64,000 nucleotides of DNA from Clostridia bacterium (GCA_017440755.1 JAFSGP010000015.1:1-64000); one strand, 5' to 3'. Positions 51,709-60,633 are shown, counted from the stretch's first letter. Made by a program: numbers and translations. Notes: generated from the sequence alone by a model not told the origin.

Positions 51709-53664
51709 TTAGTGGATAGCGCTGCCGGGGGTCATTCGGTCCACAAACAGCACCTTGACGTCCTCTTCGCCGTCGGCGGTGTGGTCGGTGGCGGCCAGAA
51801 TCATGCCCTGGCTCTCCACCCCGCACAGCACGGCGGGCTTCAGATTGGCGACCAGCACCACGCGGCGACCGATGAGGTCGTCGGGCTGATACCACTTGGC
51901 GATGCCGGAGGCAACGGTGCGGGGGGTATCGGTGCCGTCGTTAAGGGTAAGCTTCAGCAGCTTCTTCGCCTTCTTAATGGGCTCGCAGGCGGTAATTTCC
52001 GCCACCCGCAGGTCCACCTTGAAGAAGTCGTCAATGGTAATCTCCGGCAGGAAGACGATGCCTTCCTTTCCCTCCTCCGCCTCAGCGGCGGCCTTCGCCT
52101 CTAACTCGGCGGCAATCTCTGCCAGCACCTTTTCGGTGTCCAGACGGGCGAAGAGGGGGGTGGGGGTACCCACGGAGTAGCTGTCCGCGGCGCCGAACTT
52201 GGCGGCGTCCATACCCACGAGGGTATCTGCTACCTGCAGCTGGGCGTGGATAGCGGGACCGGTGGCGGGCATAAAGGGGGTCAGCAGGATACCCAACACG
52301 CGAATGCAGTCGAGGAGGTTGTACAGCACCGCCTCCAACTGGGGCTTATTCGCCTCGTCCTTTGCCAGCGCCCAGGGGGTGGTCTCGTCGATATACTTGT
52401 TGCACCGCTTAGCCAGATTCATCACCGTCTCGGCGGCGTCGGCGTTGTGCCAGGTGTCCATCTGGGCGATAAACTTCTCTACCGTAGCGGCGCAGGTGTC
52501 TGCCAGCTCCTGACCGAGAGCGTCCTGTGCGGCAGGCTTATTCACCGTACCGCCGAAATACTTGTTGGTCATGGCGATGGAGCGGTTGACCAGATTACCC
52601 AGCGTGTTCGCCAGATCCGCATTATAGCGGTTAATCACGTTTTCGTAGGTGATGGTGCCGTCCTGAGCAAAGGGAATCTCGGTGAGCAGATAGTACCGCA
52701 CTGCGTCCACACCAAAGCGCTGTGCCAGCTCGTCGGCGTAGATGACGTTGCCCTTGGACTTGCTCATCTTGTCCTCGCCCGACAGCAGCCAGGGGTGACC
52801 CAGCACCTGCTTCGGCAGGGGCTCACCCAGTGCCATCAGAATGATGGGCCAGTAGATGGTGTGGAACCGCACGATATCCTTGCCGATGACGTGCAGGTCG
52901 GCGGGCCAGTATTTCTTATACATCTCCGAGGGGGTGTCGGGGTCGTAGCCGCAGCCGGTGATGTAGTTGGTCAGGGCGTCCAGCCACACGTACACCACGT
53001 GCTTGTCGTCAAAGTCCACGGGAATACCCCAGGTGAAGGAGGAGCGGGACACGCACAGGTCGTTGAGTCCGGGCTTTAAGAAGTTGTTAATCATCTCGTT
53101 GCGGCGGGACTCGGGGGCGAAGAAGTTCGGATTCTCGTTATAATAGTCCAGCAGGCGGTCCTGATACTTGCTCAATTTGAGGAAGTAGGCCTCCTCCTTG
53201 GCGTCCACGCAGTCGCGCCCGCAGTCGGGGCACTTGCCGTCCACCAGCTGGCTGGGGGTGAAGAAGCTCTCGCAGGGCACGCAGTATTTGCCCTCGTAGG
53301 CCCCCTTGTAGATGTCTCCTTGGTCATACAGTTTGCGGAAAATCTTCTGAATCACCGCCACGTGGTCGGGGTCGGTGGTGCGGATAAAACGGTCGTAGGT
53401 GACGTTCATGGAATCCCACACCTCTTTGATGCCGGCGGCGGCGCGGTCCACAAACGCCTGGGGGGAGATACCCTCCTCGTTAGCGTACTGCTCGATCTTC
53501 AGACCGTGCTCGTCCGAGCCGGTGAGGAACCGCACGTCAAAGCCCATCATGCGCTTGTAGCGGGCAATCATATCCGCCAGCACGATATCGTAGGTGTTGC
53601 CGATATGCGGCTTGCGGCTGGCATAGGCAATGGCGGTTGTGATATAAAATTTCGGTTTTTCCAT
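51709..53664 (-). CDS. metG: Methionyl-tRNA synthetase
   Basis: Charges initiator and elongator tRNA-Met. The 651-residue class I enzyme has PHIGNTYDIVLADMIARY (HIGN, about 19-36), a zinc knuckle CVPCES...CPDCGRDC (about 126-150), and KMSKS in EDKMSKSKGNV (near 297). A helical anticodon domain follows, and a C-terminal tRNA-binding (Arc1/EMAP-like) domain lies at about 545-651 (IDDFFKVDLRVAEI), which usually mediates dimerisation. Length is normal for the fused form. Confidence 0.96.
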   Translation of the reverse strand: MEKPKFYITTAIAYASRKPHIGNTYDIVLADMIARYKRMMGFDVRFLTGSDEHGLKIEQYANEEGISPQAFVDRAAAGIKEVWDSMNVTYDRFIRTTDPDHVAVIQKIFRKLYDQGDIYKGAYEGKYCVPCESFFTPSQLVDGKCPDCGRDCVDAKEEAYFLKLSKYQDRLLDYYNENPNFFAPESRRNEMINNFLKPGLNDLCVSRSSFTWGIPVDFDDKHVVYVWLDALTNYITGCGYDPDTPSEMYKKYWPADLHVIGKDIVRFHTIYWPIILMALGEPLPKQVLGHPWLLSGEDKMSKSKGNVIYADELAQRFGVDAVRYYLLTEIPFAQDGTITYENVINRYNADLANTLGNLVNRSIAMTNKYFGGTVNKPAAQDALGQELADTCAATVEKFIAQMDTWHNADAAETVMNLAKRCNKYIDETTPWALAKDEANKPQLEAVLYNLLDCIRVLGILLTPFMPATGPAIHAQLQVADTLVGMDAAKFGAADSYSVGTPTPLFARLDTEKVLAEIAAELEAKAAAEAEEGKEGIVFLPEITIDDFFKVDLRVAEITACEPIKKAKKLLKLTLNDGTDTPRTVASGIAKWYQPDDLIGRRVVLVANLKPAVLCGVESQGMILAATDHTADGEEDVKVLFVDRMTPGSAIH

Positions 53665-53700
53665 AGGGTATACCCCTCCTTATGCACATTACAATTTTCT

Positions 53701-53729
53701 ATTCTACTATATATTAACAAAAAAAACAA
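53701..53729 (-). promoter_or_regulatory. Possible promoter of metG-valS
   Basis: Minus strand: TTGTTT, 17-bp spacer, TAGAAT in a very AT-rich stretch. Weak match; the region is divergent with the promoter at 53788-53816. Confidence 0.35.
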
Positions 53730-53787
53730 TATTTTTCCGTGGATTTTTTCGGCAGAGGGGCAATTTTTTTGTTTCCGCACAAAAAAC

Positions 53788-53816
53788 TTGATTATTGCAT
53801 GAAAAAGTGCTATACT
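53788..53816 (+). promoter_or_regulatory. Promoter of the binding-protein gene
   Basis: TTGATT, 17-bp spacer, TATACT, about 60 nt before the GTG start. Confidence 0.6.
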
Positions 53817-53875
53817 GTAAACGCTTATGATGTATAAGTATGTCCGCGGATATGTTTTTTAAAGGGGGAACGGCT

Positions 53876-55351
53876 GTGAAAGGGGCTTGCTTTTTGCTGG
53901 CGCTGTGCTGTCTGCTCACCCTGACGGGTTGCGGGGGGCAGCCGGAGGCTTCCGACCCCGTTTCCCGACCGGACGTTCCCCAGACCGACACCCAACAGGG
54001 GCTGACCACCTTTGCGCTGGCTTACAGCTACGAGGACACGCTGGACCCCTTTGCCACCAAGAGCGAGGCAAATTTCTGGCTGGCGGGGCTGTTGTACGAT
54101 GCTTTGGTGGAGATTGAGGACGGCTTTGTGCCCACACTGTCTCTGGCGGCGGCGGTGGACACCCCCGACCCCACCCACCTGACGGTTTCCTTGCGGTCGG
54201 CCGCTTTTTCCGACGGTAGCCCAGTGACACCCGGTGACGTGGTGGCTTCCTTCCGCCGAGCGAAGGAGTCGGTCCATTACCGAGCCTTGCTGGCTAACGT
54301 GACGTCTGCCGCCGTAAGCGGTGACGGGGTTGCCTTTACGTTGGCGGCCGCGGACGTAAATGGGCTGGCGGCGCTGTCTTTCCCTGTGGTGAAGGACGGC
54401 ACCTTCACCGCCGAAGCGGGCAAGGCGCCTGTGGGTAGCGGTCCTTACGTATATGAGCCTACTGCCTCCGGTGCCCGTCTGACGGCACGGGGCGCGGCGA
54501 CCTATCCTACCGTGATGCTGCGGCATCTGCCGAACTCCATGGCGATGTATTACGCGCTGGCATCGGGGGATATCGCCTACTACTACAGCGATTTAGACAC
54601 CGGCGAGCTGCCGCAGCGTATCGGCGCCAACGCGGCGGTGGATATGAACGGGCTGGTTTTCTTGGGCGTGAACAGCGCCCGTCCCCGTTTGGGAGATGCC
54701 ACGGTGCGACGCGCCCTATCGGCGCTGTTGGACCGCGGGGCTATTGCCACCGCTGCCTATTCCGGTTGGGCGACCCCCTCACAGCAGCCCTTTCACCCCA
54801 CGTGGCAGCCGATGACCGCTCTGTCCCTTGCTTCTCCGTTGCGGGTTTTAGACGGTGCGGTACGTCTGCTGGACGAGGCAGGCTGTTCGGTTGGCTCCGA
54901 GGGGAAACGACTGACGCTGGAGCTCCTCTATTGCACCGATAACAGCGACCGCGCCGCCGTGGCGGAGCTTGCCCGCACCCAGATGCTGGGCGGCGGTGTG
55001 GAGATAACCACGGTGGGATTGGCGGAGGAGGAGTACCTCGCCCGCCTGCAAAAAGGTGAGTACGACCTGTATTTGGGGGAGATTCGCCTGACTGCTGATA
55101 TGAGCCTGCGTCCGCTCTTAATGGGCGGTGCCGCCTCCTATGGTGTGCCTGTCGGCGGTGCTGCCGCGGTAGCATACAGCGGCTATCTGCGGGGGGATAC
55201 CGATTTGGCGGCTTTCCTGCAGACCTTTGCGGCGGACCTGCCGTATATTCCCCTGTGCTGGCGCAGCGGCTTTGCCGCCTACGACCGTCAGCTGACTGTT
55301 GTTACCCCTACCGGCTACAATCCGTACAACGGGCTTGCCGGTTGGCAATAA
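53876..55351 (+). CDS. Family 5 (peptide/nickel-type) ABC substrate-binding lipoprotein
   Basis: Exported lipoprotein of 491 residues. The signal peptide ends in LTLTGC (lipidated Cys about 19). The mature part has the SBP_bac_5 pattern: LDPFATKSEANFWLAGLLYDAL, then TVSLRSAAFSDGSPVTPGDVVASFRRA, PVGSGPYVYEPTASGARL and FLGVNSARPRLGDATVRRALSALLDRG. It would capture oligopeptides or similar ligands for an importer, but no permease genes are adjacent, so it is an orphan. The GTG at 53876 was chosen because AAAGGGGG is 7-8 nt upstream. Ligand unknown. Confidence 0.85.
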   Translation: MKGACFLLALCCLLTLTGCGGQPEASDPVSRPDVPQTDTQQGLTTFALAYSYEDTLDPFATKSEANFWLAGLLYDALVEIEDGFVPTLSLAAAVDTPDPTHLTVSLRSAAFSDGSPVTPGDVVASFRRAKESVHYRALLANVTSAAVSGDGVAFTLAAADVNGLAALSFPVVKDGTFTAEAGKAPVGSGPYVYEPTASGARLTARGAATYPTVMLRHLPNSMAMYYALASGDIAYYYSDLDTGELPQRIGANAAVDMNGLVFLGVNSARPRLGDATVRRALSALLDRGAIATAAYSGWATPSQQPFHPTWQPMTALSLASPLRVLDGAVRLLDEAGCSVGSEGKRLTLELLYCTDNSDRAAVAELARTQMLGGGVEITTVGLAEEEYLARLQKGEYDLYLGEIRLTADMSLRPLLMGGAASYGVPVGGAAAVAYSGYLRGDTDLAAFLQTFAADLPYIPLCWRSGFAAYDRQLTVVTPTGYNPYNGLAGWQ

Positions 55352-55407
55352 AATCTCCTCTGTCCCGTGACAGAGTTTACAGCGAAAAAAGGAAAGGTGT
55401 GTTGAGT

Positions 55408-55761
55408 ATGATTCGCATTGATAATCGTTATGGAACCATTGAGGTCTCTCAGGAATATTTCAACTACCTGGTGGGCAACGCGGTGTCCGCCTGCTACGGC
55501 GTAGCGGGCATGGTGCGCAGCGGCCCCCGTCAGGGCCTGCGCTCGGTGCTGTCCCGCCGCGCTTATGCGGACGACGGTGTGCACGTGCGCAGTGACGGCG
55601 ACCGCCTGGTGGTGGATATCCATATTTCTGTTATTTACGGTATGAATATCGCGGCTATCGCCAAGAGCATCGTGAATAAGGTGCGCTATACCGTGGAGGA
55701 AGCCACCGGTCTGACGGTGAAAAAGGTAAACGTGTTTGTGGACGGGATGAAACCCGAATAA
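55408..55761 (+). CDS. Asp23/Gls24 family envelope stress protein
   Basis: A 117-residue protein of the Asp23/Gls24 family: GTIEVSQEYFNYLVGNAVSACYGVAGM, then VDIHISVIYGMNIAAIAKSIVNKVRYTVEEATGLTVKKVNVFVDGM. Family members lie under the membrane in Firmicutes and are linked to envelope stress. The ATG at 55408 has GGAAAGG upstream. It is followed by the DAK2-domain gene, the standard neighbour pair upstream of recG/plsX in Firmicutes. Confidence 0.93.
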   Translation: MIRIDNRYGTIEVSQEYFNYLVGNAVSACYGVAGMVRSGPRQGLRSVLSRRAYADDGVHVRSDGDRLVVDIHISVIYGMNIAAIAKSIVNKVRYTVEEATGLTVKKVNVFVDGMKPE

Positions 55762-55823
55762 TTCGCCGTCCGGCGATGTGATGACGGTGGGATTTGTCCT
55801 GCTATGAAAAGGAGTGCTTGACT

Positions 55824-57500
55824 TTGATACAAGGAGTTATGCTGCGGGATGCGATGATTTCCGCGTCCAATGCATTATCCAATGCCAAACAAGAGGTAGA
55901 TGCTCTTAACGTGTTCCCTGTACCGGACGGCGACACCGGTACCAATATGTCCATGACCATCGGCAATGCCGCCCGCGAGCTGGGTCGGCTGAGCGAGCCC
56001 ACCGCCACCGAGGTGGCGGACGTGGCGTCTGCGGCGCTGCTGCGCGGTGCTCGCGGCAACTCGGGTGTTATTTTGTCCTTGCTGTTCCGCGGCTTTTCCA
56101 AGGGGCTTAAGGGCAAGGAGGCCGCCGACGGTGCCGATTTGGCACAGGCGCTGACTCTGGGTGTGGAGGCCGCCTACAAGGCGGTTATGAAGCCCACCGA
56201 GGGCACCATTCTGACCGTTGCCCGCGAGGCGGCAGCGGTGGGTGTTGCCACCGCCGAGACCGACTCCGACCCCATTGTGGTGTGGGAGGCTATCTGCGTG
56301 GAGGCAGCCGCTTCTCTGGAGCGTACCCCCGACCTGCTGCCCCAGCTGAAGAAGGCGGGCGTGGTGGACGCCGGCGGACAGGGTCTGCTGATTGTCATGC
56401 AGGCAATGCTGGATATCTTCAAGGGCGGCGAAATCGTTGCCGGCGAGAGCAATGTGGCACCTGCCGCCCCTGCGGCGCAGAAGAAGAGCGCCGCCGCTGA
56501 CTTTGACACGGATATCACCTTTACCTATTGCACCGAGTTCATTGTGGGTCGCGACCCCAAGTGCGACCGCGACCCGCTGGCGCTGCGTGCCTATCTGGAG
56601 AGCATCGGCGACTGCGTGGTGGTAGTGGACGATGAGGAGATTATCAAGGTTCACGTACACACCAATAACCCCGGTAAGGCGATGGAAGAGGCGCTGAAAT
56701 ACGGCCAGTTCGAGACCGTCAAGGTGGAGAATATGCGTATCCAGCACGAGAATGCGGGCTGGGTCGAGGAGGAGGATTCCTCCGCTGCCGCGCCTGCGCC
56801 GGAGCGTGTGGAGCCGGAGAATGACTACGGCTTTGTGGCGGTGGCCGCAGGCATGGGTCTGCAGTCCCTGTTCCATGACGATTTGGCTTGCGATCAGGTG
56901 GTTTCCGGCGGTCAGACCATGAACCCCTCCACCGACGACATTCTCACCGCTATCGAGGCGACCCCCGCCAAGACGGTGTTTGTGCTGCCCAATAACAAGA
57001 ATATTATCCTCGCCGCGGAGCAGGCGGTGCCGCTGGCAGACCGTCAGGTCTGCGTGCTGCCCACCCGCACCATTCCGCAGGGCATTGCCGCTATGCTGGC
57101 CTTCAATCCCGACGCGAACAGCGAGGATAACCTCATCGAGATGCAGAAGGCGGCGGATAACGTGTCCACCGGTTCGGTAACCTTTGCCGCCCGCGACAGC
57201 GATTTCGAGGGGCATAAGATTCACGAGGGCGAGATTCTGGCACTGGATAACGGCAAATTGTCCTTTGTGGACACCGAGGTGTCCCACGCCGTACCCAAGC
57301 TGGCGAAAACCCTTATCAACGGTCGCCGCGCGGCGGGTAAGGACGTGAACTTCATCACCGTCATTTACGGCGAGGACGTGACCGAGGAGGAGGCAGAGCA
57401 GGTGTGCGATGCCATCCGCGCCAAGGCAGGGGATAATGTGGACGTGTCCGCCATCCCCGGCGGTCAGCCTGTGTACTATTATTTCATCTCGGTTGAGTGA
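55824..57500 (+). CDS. DAK2 domain protein, YloV/FakA-like fatty acid kinase
   Basis: Cytoplasmic kinase-like protein of about 558 residues. The N-terminal DhaL/DAK2 domain has NVFPVPDGDTGTNMSMTI (metal-binding Asp residues, about 30-47) and LLRGARGNSGVILSLLFRGF. A central region includes YCTEFIVG and VHVHTNNPGKAMEEALKYGQ, and a C-terminal EDD/DegV-like part (about 320-558) has VFVLPNNKNIILAAEQA. FakA phosphorylates fatty acids held by FakB proteins. The start at TTG 55824 was chosen because AAAGGAG is 9 nt upstream; an ATG lies 15 nt further in. Confidence 0.9.
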   Translation: MIQGVMLRDAMISASNALSNAKQEVDALNVFPVPDGDTGTNMSMTIGNAARELGRLSEPTATEVADVASAALLRGARGNSGVILSLLFRGFSKGLKGKEAADGADLAQALTLGVEAAYKAVMKPTEGTILTVAREAAAVGVATAETDSDPIVVWEAICVEAAASLERTPDLLPQLKKAGVVDAGGQGLLIVMQAMLDIFKGGEIVAGESNVAPAAPAAQKKSAAADFDTDITFTYCTEFIVGRDPKCDRDPLALRAYLESIGDCVVVVDDEEIIKVHVHTNNPGKAMEEALKYGQFETVKVENMRIQHENAGWVEEEDSSAAAPAPERVEPENDYGFVAVAAGMGLQSLFHDDLACDQVVSGGQTMNPSTDDILTAIEATPAKTVFVLPNNKNIILAAEQAVPLADRQVCVLPTRTIPQGIAAMLAFNPDANSEDNLIEMQKAADNVSTGSVTFAARDSDFEGHKIHEGEILALDNGKLSFVDTEVSHAVPKLAKTLINGRRAAGKDVNFITVIYGEDVTEEEAEQVCDAIRAKAGDNVDVSAIPGGQPVYYYFISVE

Positions 57501-57549
57501 TGGTGCACACGGCTCGGGACAGTGCTTTCTGAAGAGGGTACACCGTGTG

Positions 57550-57576
57550 CTCGAGAATGGCTGCGCCATTCTCCCA
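57550..57576. repeat. Extragenic palindrome, copy 3
   Basis: CTCGAGAATGGCTGCG, then CCATTCTCCCA; same arms as 51-80 and 31170-31198, loop GCGC-type. Lies between the YloV-like gene and ymdB. Confidence 0.65.
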
Positions 57577-57604
57577 ATTTTGAGCAGAAGAGAACGATAG
57601 AACA

Positions 57605-57633
57605 AACAGCGGAGCGGGTTATCCGCTCCGCTG
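57605..57633 (+). terminator. Hairpin before ymdB
   Basis: ACAGCGGAGCGG and CCGCTCCGCTGT form a 12-bp stem, but only a weak T-tract follows. It may be an attenuating or stabilising hairpin between yloV and ymdB. Confidence 0.45.
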
Positions 57634-57657
57634 TCATTATAGGAAGAAGGAAACACA

Positions 57658-58425
57658 ATGAATATCCTGTGCATCGGTGACGTGGTGGGCAGTGTCGGCT
57701 GCCGCCATTTACAGGAGAATTTACCCCGCATAAAGCGAGAGCTGGCGGTGGACGTGTGTATCGTCAACGGTGAAAATTCCGCTGACGGCAACGGTATCAC
57801 CCCCGTGTCCGCAGGATACATTTTCGATGCGGGGGCGGACGTGATTACCGGCGGCAACCACACCTTCCGCCGTCGGGAGTTTTACGACCTGCTGGAGGAG
57901 AACGAATATCTGCTCCGCCCCGCTAACCTGCCGGCGGGCACTCCCGGTCGCGGCTGGACCACCGTAGACCGCGGACGGTATCAGGTGACGGTGGTTAATC
58001 TGCAGGGCACAGTTTATATGGAAGCGCTTACATCACCCTTTGACGCGTTGGATACCGCCCTCGAGGAGGCGGGCAACCCCACCTTCTGCATCGTGGATTT
58101 TCACGCGGAGGCGACGGCGGAGAAAAAGGCGCTGGGCTTTTATGCCGACGGGCGGATATCCGCCCTGTTCGGTACCCACACCCACGTGGCGACGGCGGAC
58201 GAGCAAATATTGTCCGCCGGCACCGGCTTTATCACCGACGTGGGTATGACCGGTCCCACCCTGTCCTGCTTGGGGGTACGTCCCGAATTGTCTATTGAGA
58301 AGATGCGCACCAAACTGCCTGTGCGGTTTGCCATTGCCGACGGTCCTTGCGAGATGGACGGTGTTTTGTTTACGCTGGACGACAAGACGGGTCGCACCAC
58401 GGCGGTCAAACGAATTCGAGTGTAA
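57658..58425 (+). CDS. ymdB: TIGR00282 family metallophosphoesterase (YmdB)
   Basis: Calcineurin-like phosphodiesterase (255 aa), cytoplasmic. Metal ligands: ILCIGDVVGSVG (Asp near 8), NGENSADGNGITP (Asn and Glu near 40), GGNHTF (His near 67), VDFHAEAT (His near 150) and GTHTHVATAD (His residues near 176). Homologues hydrolyse cyclic nucleotides and influence biofilm and sporulation genes in Bacillus. Length is normal. GGAAGAAGG precedes the ATG. Confidence 0.94.
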   Translation: MNILCIGDVVGSVGCRHLQENLPRIKRELAVDVCIVNGENSADGNGITPVSAGYIFDAGADVITGGNHTFRRREFYDLLEENEYLLRPANLPAGTPGRGWTTVDRGRYQVTVVNLQGTVYMEALTSPFDALDTALEEAGNPTFCIVDFHAEATAEKKALGFYADGRISALFGTHTHVATADEQILSAGTGFITDVGMTGPTLSCLGVRPELSIEKMRTKLPVRFAIADGPCEMDGVLFTLDDKTGRTTAVKRIRV

Positions 58426-58437
58426 GGAGGTCACGCT

Positions 58438-59127
58438 ATGCGTTACGATATTACCAATATCCCCGTTACCGAGGTGTTCGAGGAGGGGGACGGCTGCCCC
58501 ATCTGCCGCCTGCGCAATAAGCTGGAGGAACGGGCGATTGAGTACATCACCGGCGCCGCCATGATGGAGCCAGACATTCGCATCGAAACCAACAAAAAGG
58601 GCTTTTGCCTCACTCACTATCGGCAGATGCTGAAGCAGCGCAACCGCCTGAGCGTGGCGCTGACGCTGGAGACCCGTCTGGACGAGCTGGAAAAGCAGGT
58701 GTTCAGCGGTGTGCCGCTGTTTGGCAAGAGCGCCCAAAAGCAGGCGAAGGACGCGGACCGTCGCAGCGGCACCTGCTTTGTGTGTGACCAGCTGGAGGAC
58801 GCAATGAACAAGATGCTGGCTACCGTCTGCCGCACCTACGAGGGACAGCGGGAGTTCCGCCAGCTGTTCGAGCGGCAGGACTGCCTGTGCCTGCCCCATT
58901 TCGCCGATTTGGTGGCAGCGTCTCAGGGGGCGATGAGCAAAAAGGAGCAGCCCTACTTCGCCAAGGCGGCCTCCGAGCTGGCGCACAAGTACCTCACCGA
59001 ACTGCGGGAGGACGTGCGTCATTTCTGCAAGATGTACGACCACAGCAATGCGGGCAACAACGACTGGGGCAACTCCAAGGACTCCATCGAGCGCGCCATT
59101 TGGTTCCTGACCACAAGAGAGCCGTAA
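58438..59127 (+). CDS. DUF6062 family protein
   Basis: A 229-residue cytoplasmic protein of a clostridial family of unknown function. Motifs: a start DGCPICRLRNKLEERAIEYI (CxxC), GFCLTHYRQML (Cys/His), TCFVCDQL (CxxC) and CLCLPHFADLV, suggesting two metal-binding Cys/His sites arranged as repeats. The C-terminus has DSIERAIWFLT. It follows ymdB by 12 nt and is probably in the same operon. AAGGAGG precedes the ATG. Confidence 0.82.
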   Translation: MRYDITNIPVTEVFEEGDGCPICRLRNKLEERAIEYITGAAMMEPDIRIETNKKGFCLTHYRQMLKQRNRLSVALTLETRLDELEKQVFSGVPLFGKSAQKQAKDADRRSGTCFVCDQLEDAMNKMLATVCRTYEGQREFRQLFERQDCLCLPHFADLVAASQGAMSKKEQPYFAKAASELAHKYLTELREDVRHFCKMYDHSNAGNNDWGNSKDSIERAIWFLTTREP

Positions 59128-59130
59128 GTA

Positions 59131-59160
59131 AAAAAGACCGCCGATAGGCGGTCTTTTTTA
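59131..59160 (+). terminator. Intrinsic terminator of ymdB-DUF6062
   Basis: AAAAAGACCGCC and GGCGGTCTTTTTT with a GATA loop. Confidence 0.9.
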
Positions 59161-59206
59161 TGAAAATCGAATAAAAATTATCGATAATCATTATGCCTTC
59201 TGCGAA

Positions 59207-59235
59207 TTGCTTTGCATTGTTTCTTTTGCTATAAT
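59207..59235 (+). promoter_or_regulatory. Promoter of the 157-aa protein gene
   Basis: TTGCTT, 17-bp spacer, TATAAT, 26 nt before the start codon. Confidence 0.7.
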
Positions 59236-59261
59236 GGAAGCCAACAAGGGGGGGGAGTGGC

Positions 59262-59735
59262 ATGAGAAATAGGTGGAAAGCAATTCTTTGGGTAGCAGGC
59301 ACCATAACCCTGTGCTTTGTGCTGCTTTTGCCGGTGTTGTTTTGGTATTCTCTGTTTCATACAGAGGTGCATACATATGACAGCCTCACGCCGGGACAGC
59401 AGACGGCACTGGAGGAACTGGTTGGTTTTACTTTTCCAAAGGATATGACGAATATAACCTGTGTATTCAGCCAGCATTGGGACGGCGCTGTGCTGGAACT
59501 GGAGGCGCCCTATTCCCACGCCGCTTTCGCGGCGTATGTCGGGCTTGCAGATGTGGACGCACAGAGGGAGATCGATTGCGATGCATTTGGCAGTTTTACA
59601 CCGCCGGGGGCGGCAATAACCGCTTCTTTTGAAACCGTGTCGCGGTTAGATAAGGCAGCAACCAACGGTGAATATATCTATTTTGTCGCATACGATGATA
59701 ACTTAGACTATGCGACATTTTTGAAAGCGGAATAA
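59262..59735 (+). CDS. Membrane-anchored protein of unknown function
   Basis: A 157-residue protein with one N-terminal membrane segment (about 8-30, basic residues before it) and an extracytoplasmic domain with no recognised fold. Its features are TALEELVGFTFPKDM, which recalls small exported immunity-type or lipoprotein-like domains, and a C-terminal YIYFVAYDDNLDYATFL. GGGGGGG/GAG upstream and a strong promoter support expression. It is monocistronic. Confidence 0.65.
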   Translation: MRNRWKAILWVAGTITLCFVLLLPVLFWYSLFHTEVHTYDSLTPGQQTALEELVGFTFPKDMTNITCVFSQHWDGAVLELEAPYSHAAFAAYVGLADVDAQREIDCDAFGSFTPPGAAITASFETVSRLDKAATNGEYIYFVAYDDNLDYATFLKAE

Positions 59736-59739
59736 CGAA

Positions 59740-59775
59740 AAAACAGGGCACCTTCCACACGGAAGGTGCCCTGGC
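59740..59775 (-). terminator. Terminator of the XRE-DUF2975 operon
   Basis: CAGGGCACCTTCC and GGAAGGTGCCCTG form a 13-bp stem; on the minus strand it is followed by a T6 run. Confidence 0.85.
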
Positions 59776-59794
59776 AGCATCAATGCTTCTTCAT

Positions 59795-60007
59795 TCACTT
59801 CTCGTCCGGTACGTATTCGATGATATCCCCCGGCTGGCAGTCCAGCGCCTTGCAGATGGCATCTAAGGTGGAGAACCGTACCGCTTTTGCCCGATTATTC
59901 TTGAGAATGGATAGGTTGGCAAGGGTGATGCCTACCTTGTCGGACAGCTCGGTCAGCCCCATTTTTCGTTTTGCCATCATCACGTCCAGATTAATCATAA
60001 TCCCCAT
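59795..60007 (-). CDS. XRE-family (YozG-like) transcriptional regulator
   Basis: A 70-residue single-domain helix-turn-helix protein: LDVMMAKRKMGLTELSDKVGITLANLSILKNN (HTH), then KAVRFSTLDAICKALDCQPGDIIEY. This is the short Cro/CI-like type usually encoded next to a DUF2975 membrane protein, as here. The ATG at 60007 follows a GAGGG; a TTG two codons earlier (60013) is the alternative. It probably represses its own operon through the palindrome overlapping the promoter. Confidence 0.9.
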   Translation of the reverse strand: MGIMINLDVMMAKRKMGLTELSDKVGITLANLSILKNNRAKAVRFSTLDAICKALDCQPGDIIEYVPDEK

Positions 60008-60024
60008 AGGCAACCCTCACCTCC

Positions 60025-60486
60025 TTAGATAGTCATATCGTTTTCTTCTTTGTAGCGGTTGGCTTGGCAGAAAATCTCCGCCAGCACCAGCAGCAAACAG
60101 CCGCCCAGCACCATGACCACAAACAGAAACGCCATGAAGAACTTGGACACCCACGGCATCGTCAGCAGATAGAAAGCGCCCAGCACCAGTATCTCCACCG
60201 CGGCGGTACGCAGACGGCGCACCGTATCGGCGGAAAACACGTTGCCGCAAATCACGTTGCGCAGCATGCCTCGCGCCTGCCACAGGATAAGCTCACTCAT
60301 TACGCCCGAGTAGGCGAGCACCACCAGATACTTTACGTACATTCCCTCGGGGTCGTCGGGGGTGCGTTCCGTAATCCACGTGATGCTCCACGGCAGGGTG
60401 AGCAGCAGCCCCAAAACGGCTATCATCAGAAATACCAGCCCCCCCTGTAAAACACGGGGGAAATTACGGCTTTTACAAAAACGCAT
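60025..60486 (-). CDS. DUF2975 family membrane protein
   Basis: A 153-residue protein with four membrane helices (about 14-38, 50-72, 95-115, 120-140). It has the DUF2975 pattern, in particular LILWQARGMLRNVICGNVFSADTVRRLR. The family is found beside XRE regulators and its function is unknown. AGGAGG is 7 nt before the ATG at 60486. The regulator gene follows 17 nt after its stop. Confidence 0.85.
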   Translation of the reverse strand: MRFCKSRNFPRVLQGGLVFLMIAVLGLLLTLPWSITWITERTPDDPEGMYVKYLVVLAYSGVMSELILWQARGMLRNVICGNVFSADTVRRLRTAAVEILVLGAFYLLTMPWVSKFFMAFLFVVMVLGGCLLLVLAEIFCQANRYKEENDMTI

Positions 60487-60526
60487 GGCAATTCCTCCTA
60501 CCGATGCCTGATTGTTTTTCGGTAAC

Positions 60527-60555
60527 AGTATACTGTTTTTCGATAATTTTGTCAA
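60527..60555 (-). promoter_or_regulatory. Promoter and likely operator of the DUF2975-XRE operon
   Basis: Minus strand: TTGACA, 17-bp spacer, TATACT. The -10 box lies within the palindrome CAGTATACTG, itself flanked by the inverted arms CGAAAAA/TTTTTCG, a plausible autoregulatory operator. Confidence 0.6.
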
Positions 60556-60604
60556 TAGGGGTTTGTTGACCGTTTTATTCACGGAAAATTTACCCTTTCG
60601 GCAG

Positions 60605-60633
60605 TTGTAAGTTCCGGAAAAGTGTGCTATACT
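60605..60633 (+). promoter_or_regulatory. Promoter of secA
   Basis: TTGTAA, 17-bp spacer, TATACT, about 65 nt upstream of the secA start. Confidence 0.6.

Noticed and set aside
55875-57863. 662-codon minus-strand frame opposite the YloV-like gene and ymdB
   Set aside because: Spans two real genes and a gap, His/Gly-rich composition typical of antisense frames.
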